From assembly GCA_023014365.1 (NCBI GenBank), contig JAEBUN010000042.1:278287-342286 (forward strand): 64,000 nucleotides of DNA, given 5' to 3'. The DNA comes from Lepiota brunneoincarnata (taxonomy: Eukaryota > Basidiomycota > Agaricomycetes > Agaricales > Agaricaceae). The position numbers were made by a program, and so were the translations under genes. Below the pieces are notes generated by a model, which saw only the letters and a program-made list of their open reading frames with translations, did no database searches and was not told where the DNA came from. Each line of letters opens with the position of its first letter. Within the stretch, counting starts at the first letter, position 1. Shown here one piece after another: positions 43,020-55,323 of the stretch.

Positions 43020-46000
43020 ATGTCTTTCGTCGCCAGTACAATCCGCAGTATCGCCAGGAGCGTTGACTTTTCTACAGCCTCTCGCGCACCTCTCAACACG
43101 GACGGCGCACATCCCAAGACAAATACCGCAGAAGCAAAAGTTATCCAGCTGCAAGAACTTATCGCAAAGCCCGCATTTAGTCTGTCTGATTTGGTTGGTC
43201 GTTTGCGTTCTGTTTTTCGTTCGTTCTATTCACATTGGGATGCTAGCCTGCGTATTTGAATCTCAGAGATGCAAACAAAACCGGAATCGATGACCGTCTG
43301 ATGATGGCAAGTTATTGCTTCTATCCACCGTGTTCTGCTTCTCAACTTGATTGTATGCACAGCTCGAGAAACTCCTTGTTGTCATGTCGCGCCTCAAGGA
43401 CCACCCCGGTTCTCTTATGATACAGCAGTTTGTAATTAACCTTCGTATGTTTCTGTTGTCGTGTCAATGATCTCGCTACCGCTAACACTAAGTTACAGTC
43501 TACAAAGACCTGCCCCATCCACCAACCGGTTTTCTCAGTCCATTGGAAATTTCAAGAATCACTCATCCTACGTTCAGTCATGATGGTGACGTCTACGCAC
43601 CCGGGATGCCTAACCAGCCTAAGATGCCGGACCGCGTTTATTATGCATACCGAGCCACGGATGGTTCCAACTACAATCCCCTTATTCCTGGCCTCGGGAA
43701 GGCTGGTTCACCATACGCTCGTTCGGTTCCGTCTACCAATATTACCCCAACAGCGACTCTACCCGATCCCAACCTCATCTTTGACACGCTTCTCAAACGC
43801 GACAAATTCACTCCCCACCCCGACGGCATTTCCTCCCTATTTTTTGCGTTTGCCGACCTCGTTATTCATAGTGTCTTTAACACCAATCACCAGGATTGGA
43901 GCATAAATGATAGTAGCAGTTACCTTGACCTCAGCATCTTATATGGCAGTTCAGATAATGAGCTTAATGCGATTAGGCGCCACGACGGCACAGGACAACT
44001 TGTTGATGACTGTTTCGCGGATGGTAGGCTAATGCTGATGCCACCCGCAAGCTGTGCTCTCTTAATTCTTCTCAACCGGAACCATAATGTGTGTACAATT
44101 ATTCCCTCCCGGTGTATATGCTCAGCGCCCATGTTTGCAGTACATCGCGCAGAAAATATTAGATATCAATGAAGCTCTGCGGTTCAGGGACCCTTCTACT
44201 CTCGCTGATGCGGAAAAGCATCAACAGGACGATGAAATTTTCCACCGGACCCGCCTCGTGAATTGTGGATACTTCATGCACATAATCCTTGGTGGTACGT
44301 GTTGTGTCTAATATACTCTCTGATAACTTATCGACATTTCGTTTAGATTATGTAGGGACGATTCTGGGCCTGGTTCGCGACAGCAGTGACTGGAGACTTG
44401 ATCCTTTGATGGTATGAGCTTGCTTCATGGATCGTTGCAACTGTCTGACAGCAGATGTAGCCCATACGAGAGTTTGGCCACAACCTTACACCACGAGGTG
44501 AAGGCAATGTTGTTTCCATCGAGTTCAACTTGCTCTATAGATGGCATTCTACTCTCTCTGAAGCTAATGAACAATGGCTGGAGAAGAAGTTTTCAAAATT
44601 CTTCCCCAAGGAAGCACAACCGGCCCAGATCAGCACGTTCAAGAAAGATGTTGATAGTCTGAGGTCTCAGCGAAAATCGATGAAGCCCTGGGAATGGACC
44701 TTTGCTGAGTCAGTGTCTGACACGGAGATTTTGTATATGATGTTGATTTCAGACGTAGGCTGGAGCGCGTTGATGGGCGATTTAAAGACGCCGATCTCGC
44801 AGAGGTCCTTCAGAAAGCCACATGCGACATTGCGGGTGCCTTTAAGGCACGTGGGACCCCGGAATGCATGAGAGTCATTGAGGTTATGGGAATTATGCAG
44901 GCTCGTGCATGGGGTACATGTTCTGTATGTTCTCGCTCCCGCAAACTACCGCTCCTTGTACTGAATGTTCGCTTTTAGTTGAATGAATTTAGGAAGTTCA
45001 TAGGGTTAAAACGTCAGTGCCTAACTAGCCGCAATTCCTACCCGCTGGCTCACTGATCTTCAGCGTACTCGACTTTCAAGGAGTGGAACCCTGATCCCAA
45101 GATTCATGTAAGGACCCTGCTCAGATCACAATAGTCAAGTGCTTATCCCCTATGTACAGCAAGCTGCTGCTGCATTGTACAAAGACATCGACAAACTCGA
45201 GCTACATGTGGGGCTTCAAGCTGAGGAAGCAAAACACCCTCAACCAGGGGCTGGGTTGTGCCCCGGTTACACTATTTCGAGGGCAATTTTAGCCGATGCG
45301 GTATGCCTCACCCGTGGCGATCGGTTCCTCACGACCGACTTTACGCGTAAGCAAAAGTACTGTCGTGGGATATAGCTTATTGATGTTCTCCGTCTTAGCA
45401 TTTAATCTCACCGCCTGGGGCTACCAAGATTGCCAATATGACAAGGAGAATGGCTCGTACGGCGGGTTGTTAACCAAACTACTCTTCAGAACTTTACCCG
45501 ATCAATACCCTGCCGGTTCCGCTCTTGCTCACTTCCCATTCACCATTCCGGAGAAAATGCATGAAACTCTCCAGAAAAGGAAGGACGGCTCCATTGAGAA
45601 ATACTTGTGGCCTGTTCACATTGGAGGTGGAAAGACACTTCACCTCTTGGAGAGTGAGAAGCGGCTTCCGCCCGTAGAAAGGCGCGTGTGGAAGGCCGTG
45701 GACAGCCCCCAAGGTGCTAAACAAGTCCTGACGACGAGTGCTACCAACTTTATTTCCAAAGTTGATGAACGCTTGGGGATTATTGTCGAGCCACTGCTCA
45801 AGAGGAAATGGGTGAGTTTTCTTCCTTCGAGGACAAGACGAGAACTCACAGCTATCGAAGGGCGACAAGAAGGAAGAAATTTATAAAGCCATTGAGCGGA
45901 AGCAACCAGGTGTTACGGAGGTAATAGTGTCAGAGAACAGGTGGAAAGAGTATTTCAGGAACAAGACTGAGTTCCTGTTGAAAACGAAAGCTTTTGATCA

Positions 46001-47264
46001 GGCGGGACCCAGCAACGACTATTTTGTCGACATTGTCAAGGATGTGATTAACTTATTGCCAGTCCACTGGATTTGCGAACAAATTGTGAGCCCCTGGTAG
46101 CAGCATTCACATCCGCCTTAATACTCACAAATCTCCTCAAGGCTGGTTTGCCCTTGAAGTCAGCCACTAATCCTCATGGAGCCTGGTATGAACAGGATGT
46201 TTCCGATCAGTTTGCGGATATCGCCCGTTATGTCTATATGAACTTTGATCCCGTTGATGACTTCAAACTTCGCGGGAGATCTCAGTCAATGACAACCAAA
46301 GTTGTCGACATCATCAAGGACCATCTCGATAACGTCGACAGCCACTTCGTGCGTCCAACATCACTAAGAAAATCACTCATGGCTGACAATCCACAGGGAA
46401 CTCTGGCAGATGCACTCGGATACGTCGGGACCGTGAAGAGGTCTGAAAGTATCAAGTTTTTAAAGGAACTTCGTAACAGCGTTGCATGGGAGAGCTCACA
46501 TATGAAATTGGCGATCAATGTGTTCAACGCTACCGTGCCTACGTCGGCACTCTTCTCGAAGGCCGTTGCGCAAGTTGTGGATTACTACCTCGAGGAGCGC
46601 AACAAACAGGCACGAGATGAGATTGTCCAGTTGTTCTTGAAGTCGGATAAGGACGCATCCACCAGGATCATGGGGTATGTGCGCGAAGCGCTCCGTTTGA
46701 ACCCGATCGTAAGTCTATTTTTATAATTCCCCGGGTGCTGAATTGACGGAGATTACTTAGTTTGCGGGAGTATACCGCACAGCGACCGCCAGGAGCTCGA
46801 TATCTAATTCCCAGCTGATTGAAGTCGGCGACTGGGTGTTTGTAGACATCGCGAAGGCAAATGTGAGTTAGCGCACTTCACTGCGCCCTCGTTGTATAGC
46901 TAAAACGATATAGATGTCGTTTGGGCAGACTCCTGATTACTCTCGTCCTGCAGAGAAGCAGGGTATCTTGTCCCCATACCAGGATGGCATGTTGACACCG
47001 AAGTTTTTTGACTCGGTGGTTCCTGAAATTGTTGGGACCATTTTGAGCCAAAGAAACTTGAACCGTGTGGATGGTGAATCTGGGAAGCTCACACAGTAAG
47101 TACATTGGAAACATGATCCAAGCTTATCCAAGTGCTAACTTGGTCATAGTTTTGACGAAATGTGGCACGGAACAAAACGCAGGCGCTATGTGAATACATC
47201 AGGATTTGTAACGCCCTGGCCAGACGCAATGATTGTCGAGTTTGAACGCAGGGCTGACAAATAA
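43020..47264 (+). CDS. Ppo-type fatty-acid dioxygenase / cytochrome P450 fusion
   Basis: Psi-producing oxygenase family: an N-terminal heme peroxidase-like dioxygenase oxidises C18 fatty acids, and a C-terminal P450 may rearrange the hydroperoxide; such products act as oxylipin signals and C8 volatiles in mushrooms. Seen: VDFSTASRAPLNTDG, FAFADLVIHSVFNTNHQDW with SSYLDLSILYG (distal heme side), NRNHN-YIAQKILDINE across an intron, and the catalytic Tyr and proximal His in EFNLLYRWHS (44,536-44,547). The P450 half has YVREALRLNP (ExxR, about 46,680), but in place of the G-x-H-x-C heme loop it reads PYQDGMLTPKFFDSVV (about 46,975-47,015), lacking the cysteine. Over ten introns, one GC-AG. Start chosen at MSFVAST; an in-frame ATG at 42,963 is possible. 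Confidence 0.92.
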
Positions 47265-47435
47265 GAATATTTTATGAGTATAGTATTTGTAGAGTAGCTG
47301 CCAATAATAATTCTAAGGTTGTGTAATTTCCGAAATAGTGCGTGTTGGTTGAAATGCAGGTCACGGGATCAGTGATTGACCGCGTCGTACATCCACATCG
47401 GGTGTAACACAACACACCCCCCAATACTCCCCGCC
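47265..47435. promoter_or_regulatory. Short intergenic promoter of myosin II
   Basis: Only about 170 bp separate the Ppo stop codon from the myosin ATG. A pyrimidine/CA-rich stretch (AACACAACACACCCCCC) lies just upstream of the start, typical of fungal 5' leaders. No defined box could be assigned. Confidence 0.35.
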
Positions 47436-50400
47436 ATGTCTGCACCACGGCCGTCGCTCGCAGCGGAGGCCACACGGGCACCCACTCAAGTCTGGGTCCC
47501 TGATGTAAAGGAAGGATATCTTCCAGGATGGGTTCATAGTGAAGATGAAGAAGCGGCAGAAGTTGTGATGGAGGGAGGCGAGGTCCGTTGATTTGCACAT
47601 ACCCTATTGTCTCTTGCATTGCTCGAACGTATGTGCAACAGATTAGGAGAGTTCCATTTGATTCCCTGTTCAAGATGAACCCACCAAAGTTCGACCGGGT
47701 TGATGATATTGCGGATTTGACGTTCCTCAACGAAGCAAGTGTTGTGCATAACCTTCGTCTCAGGTATTATTCAGGTGCCATCTATGTGCGTGTGTTTGTA
47801 TTTTTCCGATGGTCATGGGACTGATCAGGGATTGGGTTTAGACTTACTCAGGCTTATTTCTTGTGGCAATTAACCCCTATCAGAATCTGCCACTATATAC
47901 AGATGCGATAATCCAGCAGTATCGCAATAAACGGAGGGACGACAACCCTCCGCACATTTTTGCTGTTGCCGAGAGAGCTTGGGTCAATATGGGTGATGAG
48001 AGGGAGAATCAGAGTATTCTGATTACGTTCGTTTCATATTTGTGTATTGCCCCTTGCATCCAGATACTGATCTCGTACTTAGAGGAGAATCGGGTGCTGG
48101 GAAGACAGAGAGCACGAAAAAGGTCATTCAGTATCTTTCTGCTATCGCGACAGATGCACACCCCTCGCCTGCACCAGCGCACTCGCGCACTCCTACTATC
48201 GGATCATCAGCTGCTATGCCCACGACTGGATTATCGAGAAATATCACACGGAGGGGCCATCTTCCTTCGTCATCTGTCTCGACCACGGGGTCCCGTCTGA
48301 CGCCAAAAGGACGCCTTGGACTGCTCGAGCGGCAGATTCTGCAAGCCAATCCTATTCTAGAGGCTTTTGGCAACGCCCAGACGCAGCGGAATAACAACTC
48401 GAGCCGATTCGGCAAGTTTGTACGGATATCGTTTGCTCCTGATGGGAGCATTGCCGGGGCGAACATTGATTGGTATCTATTGGAGAAGAGTCGAGTAGTT
48501 GTAAGAAGTGAGGCTGAGAGGAATTTCCATGTCTTCTACCAGTTGCTTGCAGGTGGGGGTGCGCTCAGGGGTAAGTGCTAGTTTGATTTGAATTATCACG
48601 TTGCACTAATCAACGCTTAGATGAATTACTCCTGGGTACCGATGTTGCCGAATACGAGTATTTAAACAAGAGTAGGCGGGAGGTGGATGGTGTTGATGAT
48701 AGAGAGGAATGGAACACTCTGAAGGTGAGATTCGTCAGGTTACATTCAGTGGGTTATAATTTATCTTTGGGAAGGTTGCTCTTGATGTAGTTGGTTTCAC
48801 ACCTGCAGAACAGTTCGACCTGTTCCGGGTCGTCGCGGCAGTTCTTCACATTGGAAATATTGTCATCACTTCGACGCGAGGCGAAGATGCTATGATGCCA
48901 GATCCCTCCCAAGCGGAGCGCGTCTGTCATTTGCTGGGCATACCTGTCACAGAGTTCACCCGCGCAGTGCTGCGTCCTCGGGCACTTGCTGGACGCGAAT
49001 GGGTTACGCAGGCACGGACTCGCCAGCAGGCGTTGGATGAATTAGCCGCCCTCTGCAAGACTCTCTACGAGAAATCATTCGGTGCTCTTGTGGATCACAT
49101 CAATCGTGCGTTGGACCGTCCTTCCTCCAAATCCACATTCATTGGTGTCCTCGACATCGCTGGTTTTGAAATTTTTGACATCAACGGCTATGAGCAGCTC
49201 CTCATCAACTATACAAACGAGAAGTTGCAGCAATTTTTTAATCACCATATGTTCATCCTGGAGCAGGAAGAATATGCCCGTGAGCATATCAAGTGGGATT
49301 ACGTCAACTTCGGTTTGGATCTGCAACCCACTATAGACCTCATAGAAGCCAGTGGCAACGTTATTGGTATTCTCAGCTGTTTAGATGAGGAGTGCATTAT
49401 GCCAAAAGCAACAGATCTGACATTCACCAACAAATTACACATGATGTGGGCCAGCAACGAGGAGGAAGAAGAGTCACGGCATCCAGGGAAGGAGAAGTAC
49501 GAGCCCTCCCGTTTCGAACAAGGGTTTATAGTTCAACACTATGCTGCCAAGGTCGACTACCGCAGTGGAGGATGGTTGGAAAAGAATAAGGATCCACTCA
49601 ACGACAACCTCACGCGTGTTCTTGCCGCATCTTCTGAGAAGTACATCGCTTCTCTCTTCGCCGAATACAGTGACGCTCCAGTCCCGGGCGGCCCTAATAA
49701 TATGTTTTCATCCGGAAAGAAGCGGACACTGAAGAAAGGCGCATTCCGAACCGTCGCTCAACGTCACAAGGAACAACTCTCAAGCCTGATGATGCAGCTT
49801 CGCTCGACGCAGCCCCATTTCATCCGTTGTATCGTCCCCAACAACTACAAAAAACCGAATCGCATCGACGTTCCACTTGTTCTCGATCAACTTCGCTGTA
49901 ATGGTGTCCTTGAGGGCATTCGGATTGCCCGCCTTGGGTATCCCAACAGACTACCATTTGTCGAATTCCGGCAGCGGTACGAGATCCTCACACCTGGCAT
50001 CATTCCTCGCGGATACATGGACGGACGCGAGGCTTGCCGTAGGATGATTAACGTCTTGGAGCTGGACGAGAGCATATACAAGATTGGCACTTCGAAGATT
50101 TTTTTCAAAGCAGGGGTCCTTGCAGAGCTCGAGGAACGTCGGGATATGCTGCTTTACGATGTTTTCACACGTCTGCAGGCGGCAGCTAGGATGTGGACGG
50201 CAAGGAGACAGATGAAGAAGATCCTCAATAGGGCCATGGCGATTAGGATCATTCAAAGGAACGCAAGGGTGTACAATGAATTGAGGGAGTGGCCATGGTG
50301 GCAATTGTATACCAAAGTTCGACCTCTGCTTGCCGCCACTCGGAGTGACGAGGAGTTACGGAGGAAAGAGACCGAGCTGGCTCTAGTTAAAGAGAGGGCT

Positions 50401-53400
50401 GAGCACGACAAGAAAGAGCGTGAAGCACTGGAGAGTCTCAAGATGTCTCTCGAGTCCGAAAAGAGGAAAGTTGAGGAGGCCTTGGAGGCAGAGAGGGCAT
50501 TGGCACTGGATAAGGATGCCTTGCTTGAACGGAGCAAGAAACGTGAAAGCGAACTGGAAGAAGAAGTCTTGGCTATGCAAAGCGATTTGGACTTGCTCGA
50601 CTCACAGCTCGATCGAGCGATGAAGCTGCAGAAAGAGAGTGAGGAGAAATATGAGTCATTGAAGAACGCGTTCGACCAGGCTGCAGAACATCTTGTACGG
50701 CTGGAGGAGGAACAGAAGGGGTGGTTACAGAGAGAGGAGGAATTGATAGAGGAATTGAACAGGACAAGGGAGGAATGTGATACCCTGTTACAGAACCAAG
50801 AAGAACTGAGGAAAGTCGGGGAAGAATTGAAGAATATAGCAATCCACCAAGAAGAAGATCTAGCTCGTACTAAGGAGAGGTTGGATACCAGTGTCGGAGA
50901 TCTTGAGAGACGGCTAGACACGGAACAGAAGGCCAAGTAGGTGGAATCACTTCACTGCTGGGAATATTCTCAACCCCATTCAGGGAGTCATTCAAGCTAA
51001 AGACAGTCAATCTGGAGGACGAGATTCGCCTAGCAAAGGAGCAGCTAGCCGAAGTGACACGTTCAGCAACGGATTATGCTGATATGATAACTCGGAAGGA
51101 GGATAGGATCAGGTTGCTGTCCAAGGAGCTTGATAATTTCCGAGAAGAGGGGGCCAAAAGACAACAAGAAATTGCAGGGCTACGCAGTCAGAAGGCAACC
51201 TATGAGGCACGACTCCGAGCCGAGAAACAGGATCATTCTCAAGAACAGGCACTTCGAGTTGCCCTGCAGAAAGAACTCGATGATTTCCGATCACTCTTGG
51301 AGGCGAAGAGTAGCGAAGAGACGCGGCGCAATGAGGTTGAGAAGAGCAAAGAGGCTGAACTTGGGGATTTGCGGATTCAAGTCAGTGACTTGAAACAGGA
51401 GCTCGCAGAGGTCCGCAGGTCCGCGCTGGAGGTGCAGAGCAGGCTTGAGTTGGAGAAGGCAAATACACTGAGAGATCATCGGTCGCTCGAGGCCAGCTAT
51501 AACTCACTGCTCAAACGCGAAGGCGATGCATCATCTCAGCTTTCCAAGGCGAAGACAGAGCTTACGGAACTGGAGAAATCCAGGCGAACGATGGAATCGG
51601 AGCTACAGAGTCTTAGGACGCGACAGATCGAGATAGATACTCAACTCTCAGAAGCTATTAAGCATAGGGAGGTGAATGTAATTTTTATTCAAGTAGGGGA
51701 CTATATCTGACTTCGTTCTAGAACTTGGAGCGGCAGCTGAACCTTGCCCAAGCGCGTTACAAGGACTTCGAGGACGTCGTGCTGGAACATCAACGTGAGA
51801 AGGACAACAGCGTCCGACAACTTGAACTGCTTCGCCAGCAACTCGATGCAGAGTCAACGAAACGAGTCGAATTTGAAAAGGCCTGCGCTATACAAAAGAC
51901 CGAACTAAACAAACTCAAAGATCGCACCGTCAAGTTGGACAGAGAGCTCAACAAAGCCTTGACAGACCTCAAAAACAGGGAGTGGGAAATCAAGCAGCTT
52001 GAATCGAAGCAAGACAAGACCATTGTTGAGCACGTTCACGTTCTAGAAGAGGCCAAGCGTGTCACCGACCGCCAGCTCGCTGAAGCTCAACTCGAGTTGC
52101 AAAAGAATCAAGTTTATATCCGGTCCCTGGAGAAGACAAGGGGTCGTTTAATGCTGGAGGCGGAAGACTTGGCTCGAGAGACAGAGAAGGAGCGTCTTGC
52201 ACTGCGAAGCAAGGAGAAAAGCATCAAGCTACAAGAAGAGAGGGCATCCCGGGCCCTCGCCGACGCCGGGAAAGAACGGCATGGTCGAGAGACTGCTGTG
52301 CTTGAACTTCAGCGTTCGAAATCTGAGCTCGAAAACGCCAGAAACCAGATAGTTGAGACGACGGAACAGCTTGCTTTCGTCCAGCGGGCCAAGGATAACT
52401 TGGAGAACGAGTTGGAGCGACTTGCCAATGAAAGTGTAGGATCGGACTCGTTACCCAAGATTCAGCGCCAATACGAGACCCGCATTACACAGCTCGAGGA
52501 GCAATTAGAGGAGGTGGAAATGGCCAAGACGACCACAGCGAAGATTCGGGAGAATATTGAACGCCAGCACGCCGAGATCCGTCGGCTAGTCATGCAGAAC
52601 ACACCTCGGGATGGGGACTTCCAAAGTCGGCTGCTACATGAACTCCAAAAGGTTGACAAGATGCTCGGGCGCGAAATGTCCTTGCGGAATATCCCCAGAC
52701 GCAGCAGCGCCAACGAACTCCCAACCTCCGCCACTCTCACACCGACGAAGAACAAACCTACCACGGCACCGAGCACGCCGTATGTCGATCGAGAAGCTCA
52801 ACAGGCCCGTGCCAACAGCGATAGACAAGTTGCAGCTCTCAAGCAGCACGTACAAATTTTAGAGCTCCAGATGGCCGCCTCGGAACGAGTTCGCCACCAC
52901 CTTGAAATTTCCCTCAGAGAACTGTCCGTAGAGCTTGAGAATAGTGATGGTTCCAAACAGTTTTTGCAGCAATATCGTGCAAGAGTGACGAAGGAGAATG
53001 CTAGGTTGGCTGAACTCCTTAGGGACGAAGCTGAGGCTCGTGCTACTGCTGAGACCGCTCAAATCGAAGGTATTCAGGCGATGTGGTCCAAGTTCCAGAA
53101 GACGATTGCAGATGAACGGGATAGCTACGCTCGCCTAGAGGAATCCCGCAAGGCTCTGGTAAGTCGTGAACGGTCTTCCTTGTTGTGTTTACTGACTCTT
53201 TCCCACCTCAAAGCTTGTGCAACAGCGGACGGCGCAGGGGGAGGTTGAGGCGCAGAAGGCTCAGCTTCGCGAATTCGCCCATAACAAGAAGCAGCTCCAG
53301 AAAGAGGTGTCCGATCTAAGTGAACAGCTCGAGAATGCGAGGAACGAGGCCACGAGTAAGTGTAGGACCGACCGGCAGTGGAATCGTGAACTCAAAGGCC

Positions 53401-55217
53401 TGTCCCAGATGCTAAGCGTCAATTGCAGAAGAAACTTCAGGATGATGAGTTTAAGACTGCTACGTCTACAGCAACCGAATCTGGTAATTACGGACACTTT
53501 CCCGGAGTGACCCATATAGTTAATGTATCATGATAGAACTCAAGGCGGCGATTGGAACTTATCAGCAGAAGGAGCAAAGCTATTTGGAGCGTCTCGAAGC
53601 TACAGAGATTGCTAGAGCAACAGCTGCTCGTGGTGAGGCATATGGTCAGCTCCGCCTTCATCTCAACCGATCTTGTATTGATCAACCTCTCAGTTCGCCG
53701 TACGCTAGAGTCCACAGAGAAAGCACTGGCGGGGGCTAAAACTGAACTCAAAGTGGCGGAGGGGAAACACCAAGCTACCGAGAAGAAGCTACGATTACTA
53801 GAGTCAAAATTGGAAGAAGAGGGGCGGGACGCTTCTGATCTCGCGGTGATTCAGAAACGGCTTGAGGAAGAGTTGGAATATGAGCGAGAGCAGCACCAGA
53901 AGGATCTGGCAGAACGCGACTTCACCATTGATCAGACCCGGAAGAAATACCAAGGTACAGTAGAATTCGACTCGCGACGGTGTTGTTTGCTGATTGCACC
54001 AGCTGAACTCGCCCAACTGAGCGAAGAGCTGCAGTCACAGAGAGATAGCTTGAGCCGACTTCGTGAAGAGAACCGCAAAATCCGGTCCGATTTTGACGAG
54101 CTTCAGCTGCGCTACGATGATGAAGTGTATAATAGTGGAGGCTGGAAAAAGGAGAAGGAACGTATGGATACAAAGATCACGGACCTCACGAAGGCGTTTG
54201 AAGCCTCGACGCAGGCGCAGACCGATCAGCAGGCGCAAATCGTTGCACTCCATCAGCAAGTTCGCGAGCTGCGTGGTGTGCTGGATGACGCTGAGGCCGA
54301 GAGGTCGATGCTGCAAAAGGCTCGCCGTGCGCTTCAGGCCGAGCTAGAGACGATCAAGCTGGATCATGCGGATACCAATAAAACCATGTCAGACACGGAG
54401 TTCCAGCGTTTGCAGCTGAAGAAGCAGGATCTTGAAAGGACTCTGGAAGAACAGGGAGATCGCGTGGAGCAAGCGCTGGATAGAATGAAGAAGGCTGAAG
54501 CATACGCATCGGAATGCTTCAACGAACTCGATAGGGTTAGGAAAGAGAACGCCGAGCTCGATCGTCAGAACGTAAGTTTCGAGCCGATTTTATACCTAGG
54601 ACAATGGCTCAAATGGACATCAGGCACAATTGGAAAAACAAGTCAAGGAACTCAATGTTCGAATTGTCGATCTCGAAACCAAATCATACGCCAACTCTCC
54701 CCGTCCTCCTACGACGTCGAGACGGACGGATAGTCGTATTGAAGAACTCACTAGCCAGCTAAACCAGAGTAATCGTAACAAAAGCTCCCTGGGCCGGTCA
54801 GCAGACAAGCTGGCGCGGGACGCCAAATTCCAGCAATCCGAAGTTGAACGACAACGCCTGAAATTTGAGGAGGAGAGGAAAGCATATGAAGCCCGCATAC
54901 AGGACTTGAGAAGTGCATTGGACACCGTTGTATGTATCCGCGATTGATGGCAACAATTTGATTTGACAAAAAAAAAAAAAAATATTACAGCAAACAAAGG
55001 AACACGAGCTACATGCCGCGAATCGTCGAGTTACACGAGAAGCCGTTGATTACAAACAACGTGCACTAGGGTGAGCTGCTTTTTTTGTTCCGTCCAACTC
55101 CCTAGTGTTATACTTGCCCCCAACAGCCTTGAGATGGAGCTCGAGCGACTCCATAATCGACTAGAGCGGCCTGCATCATCTGCTATTGGTTCCCCGATTA
55201 GTTCTCCTCGGAAGTAA
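47436..55217 (+). CDS. Class II myosin heavy chain
   Basis: Conventional myosin motor; in fungi it drives the cytokinetic actin ring and septation. Start [22 protein letters not shown]3-like N-terminal segment; motor with ATP loop [11 protein letters not shown] (48,083-48,115), switch [15 protein letters not shown], switch [11 protein letters not shown] (about 49,153), the [18 protein letters not shown] helix, actin-binding region [20 protein letters not shown] and converter end [20 protein letters not shown]; then a degenerate IQ region ([16 protein letters not shown]), a [14 protein letters not shown] hinge and a roughly 1,400-residue coiled-coil tail rich in Glu, Lys, Leu and Arg, ending SPISSPRK at 55,217. 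Between ATP loop and switch I a Ser/Thr/Pro-rich insert enlarges loop 1. About 15 introns. No frame breaks beyond introns. Confidence 0.95.
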
Positions 55218-55323
55218 TGACCCTGTATCATATACTATATCTGTACTCTCTTGTAATACATTACGGACAAATGAAGACAAATAAGGCTCGAAAATCAAAT
55301 GGATCAAGGTCAGGGTCGAGGCA

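Noticed and set aside
50253..50936. Long minus-strand open frame opposite the myosin tail
   Set aside because: It is a Ser/Leu-rich shadow of the Glu/Lys-rich coiled-coil codons on the plus strand and has no independent motif.
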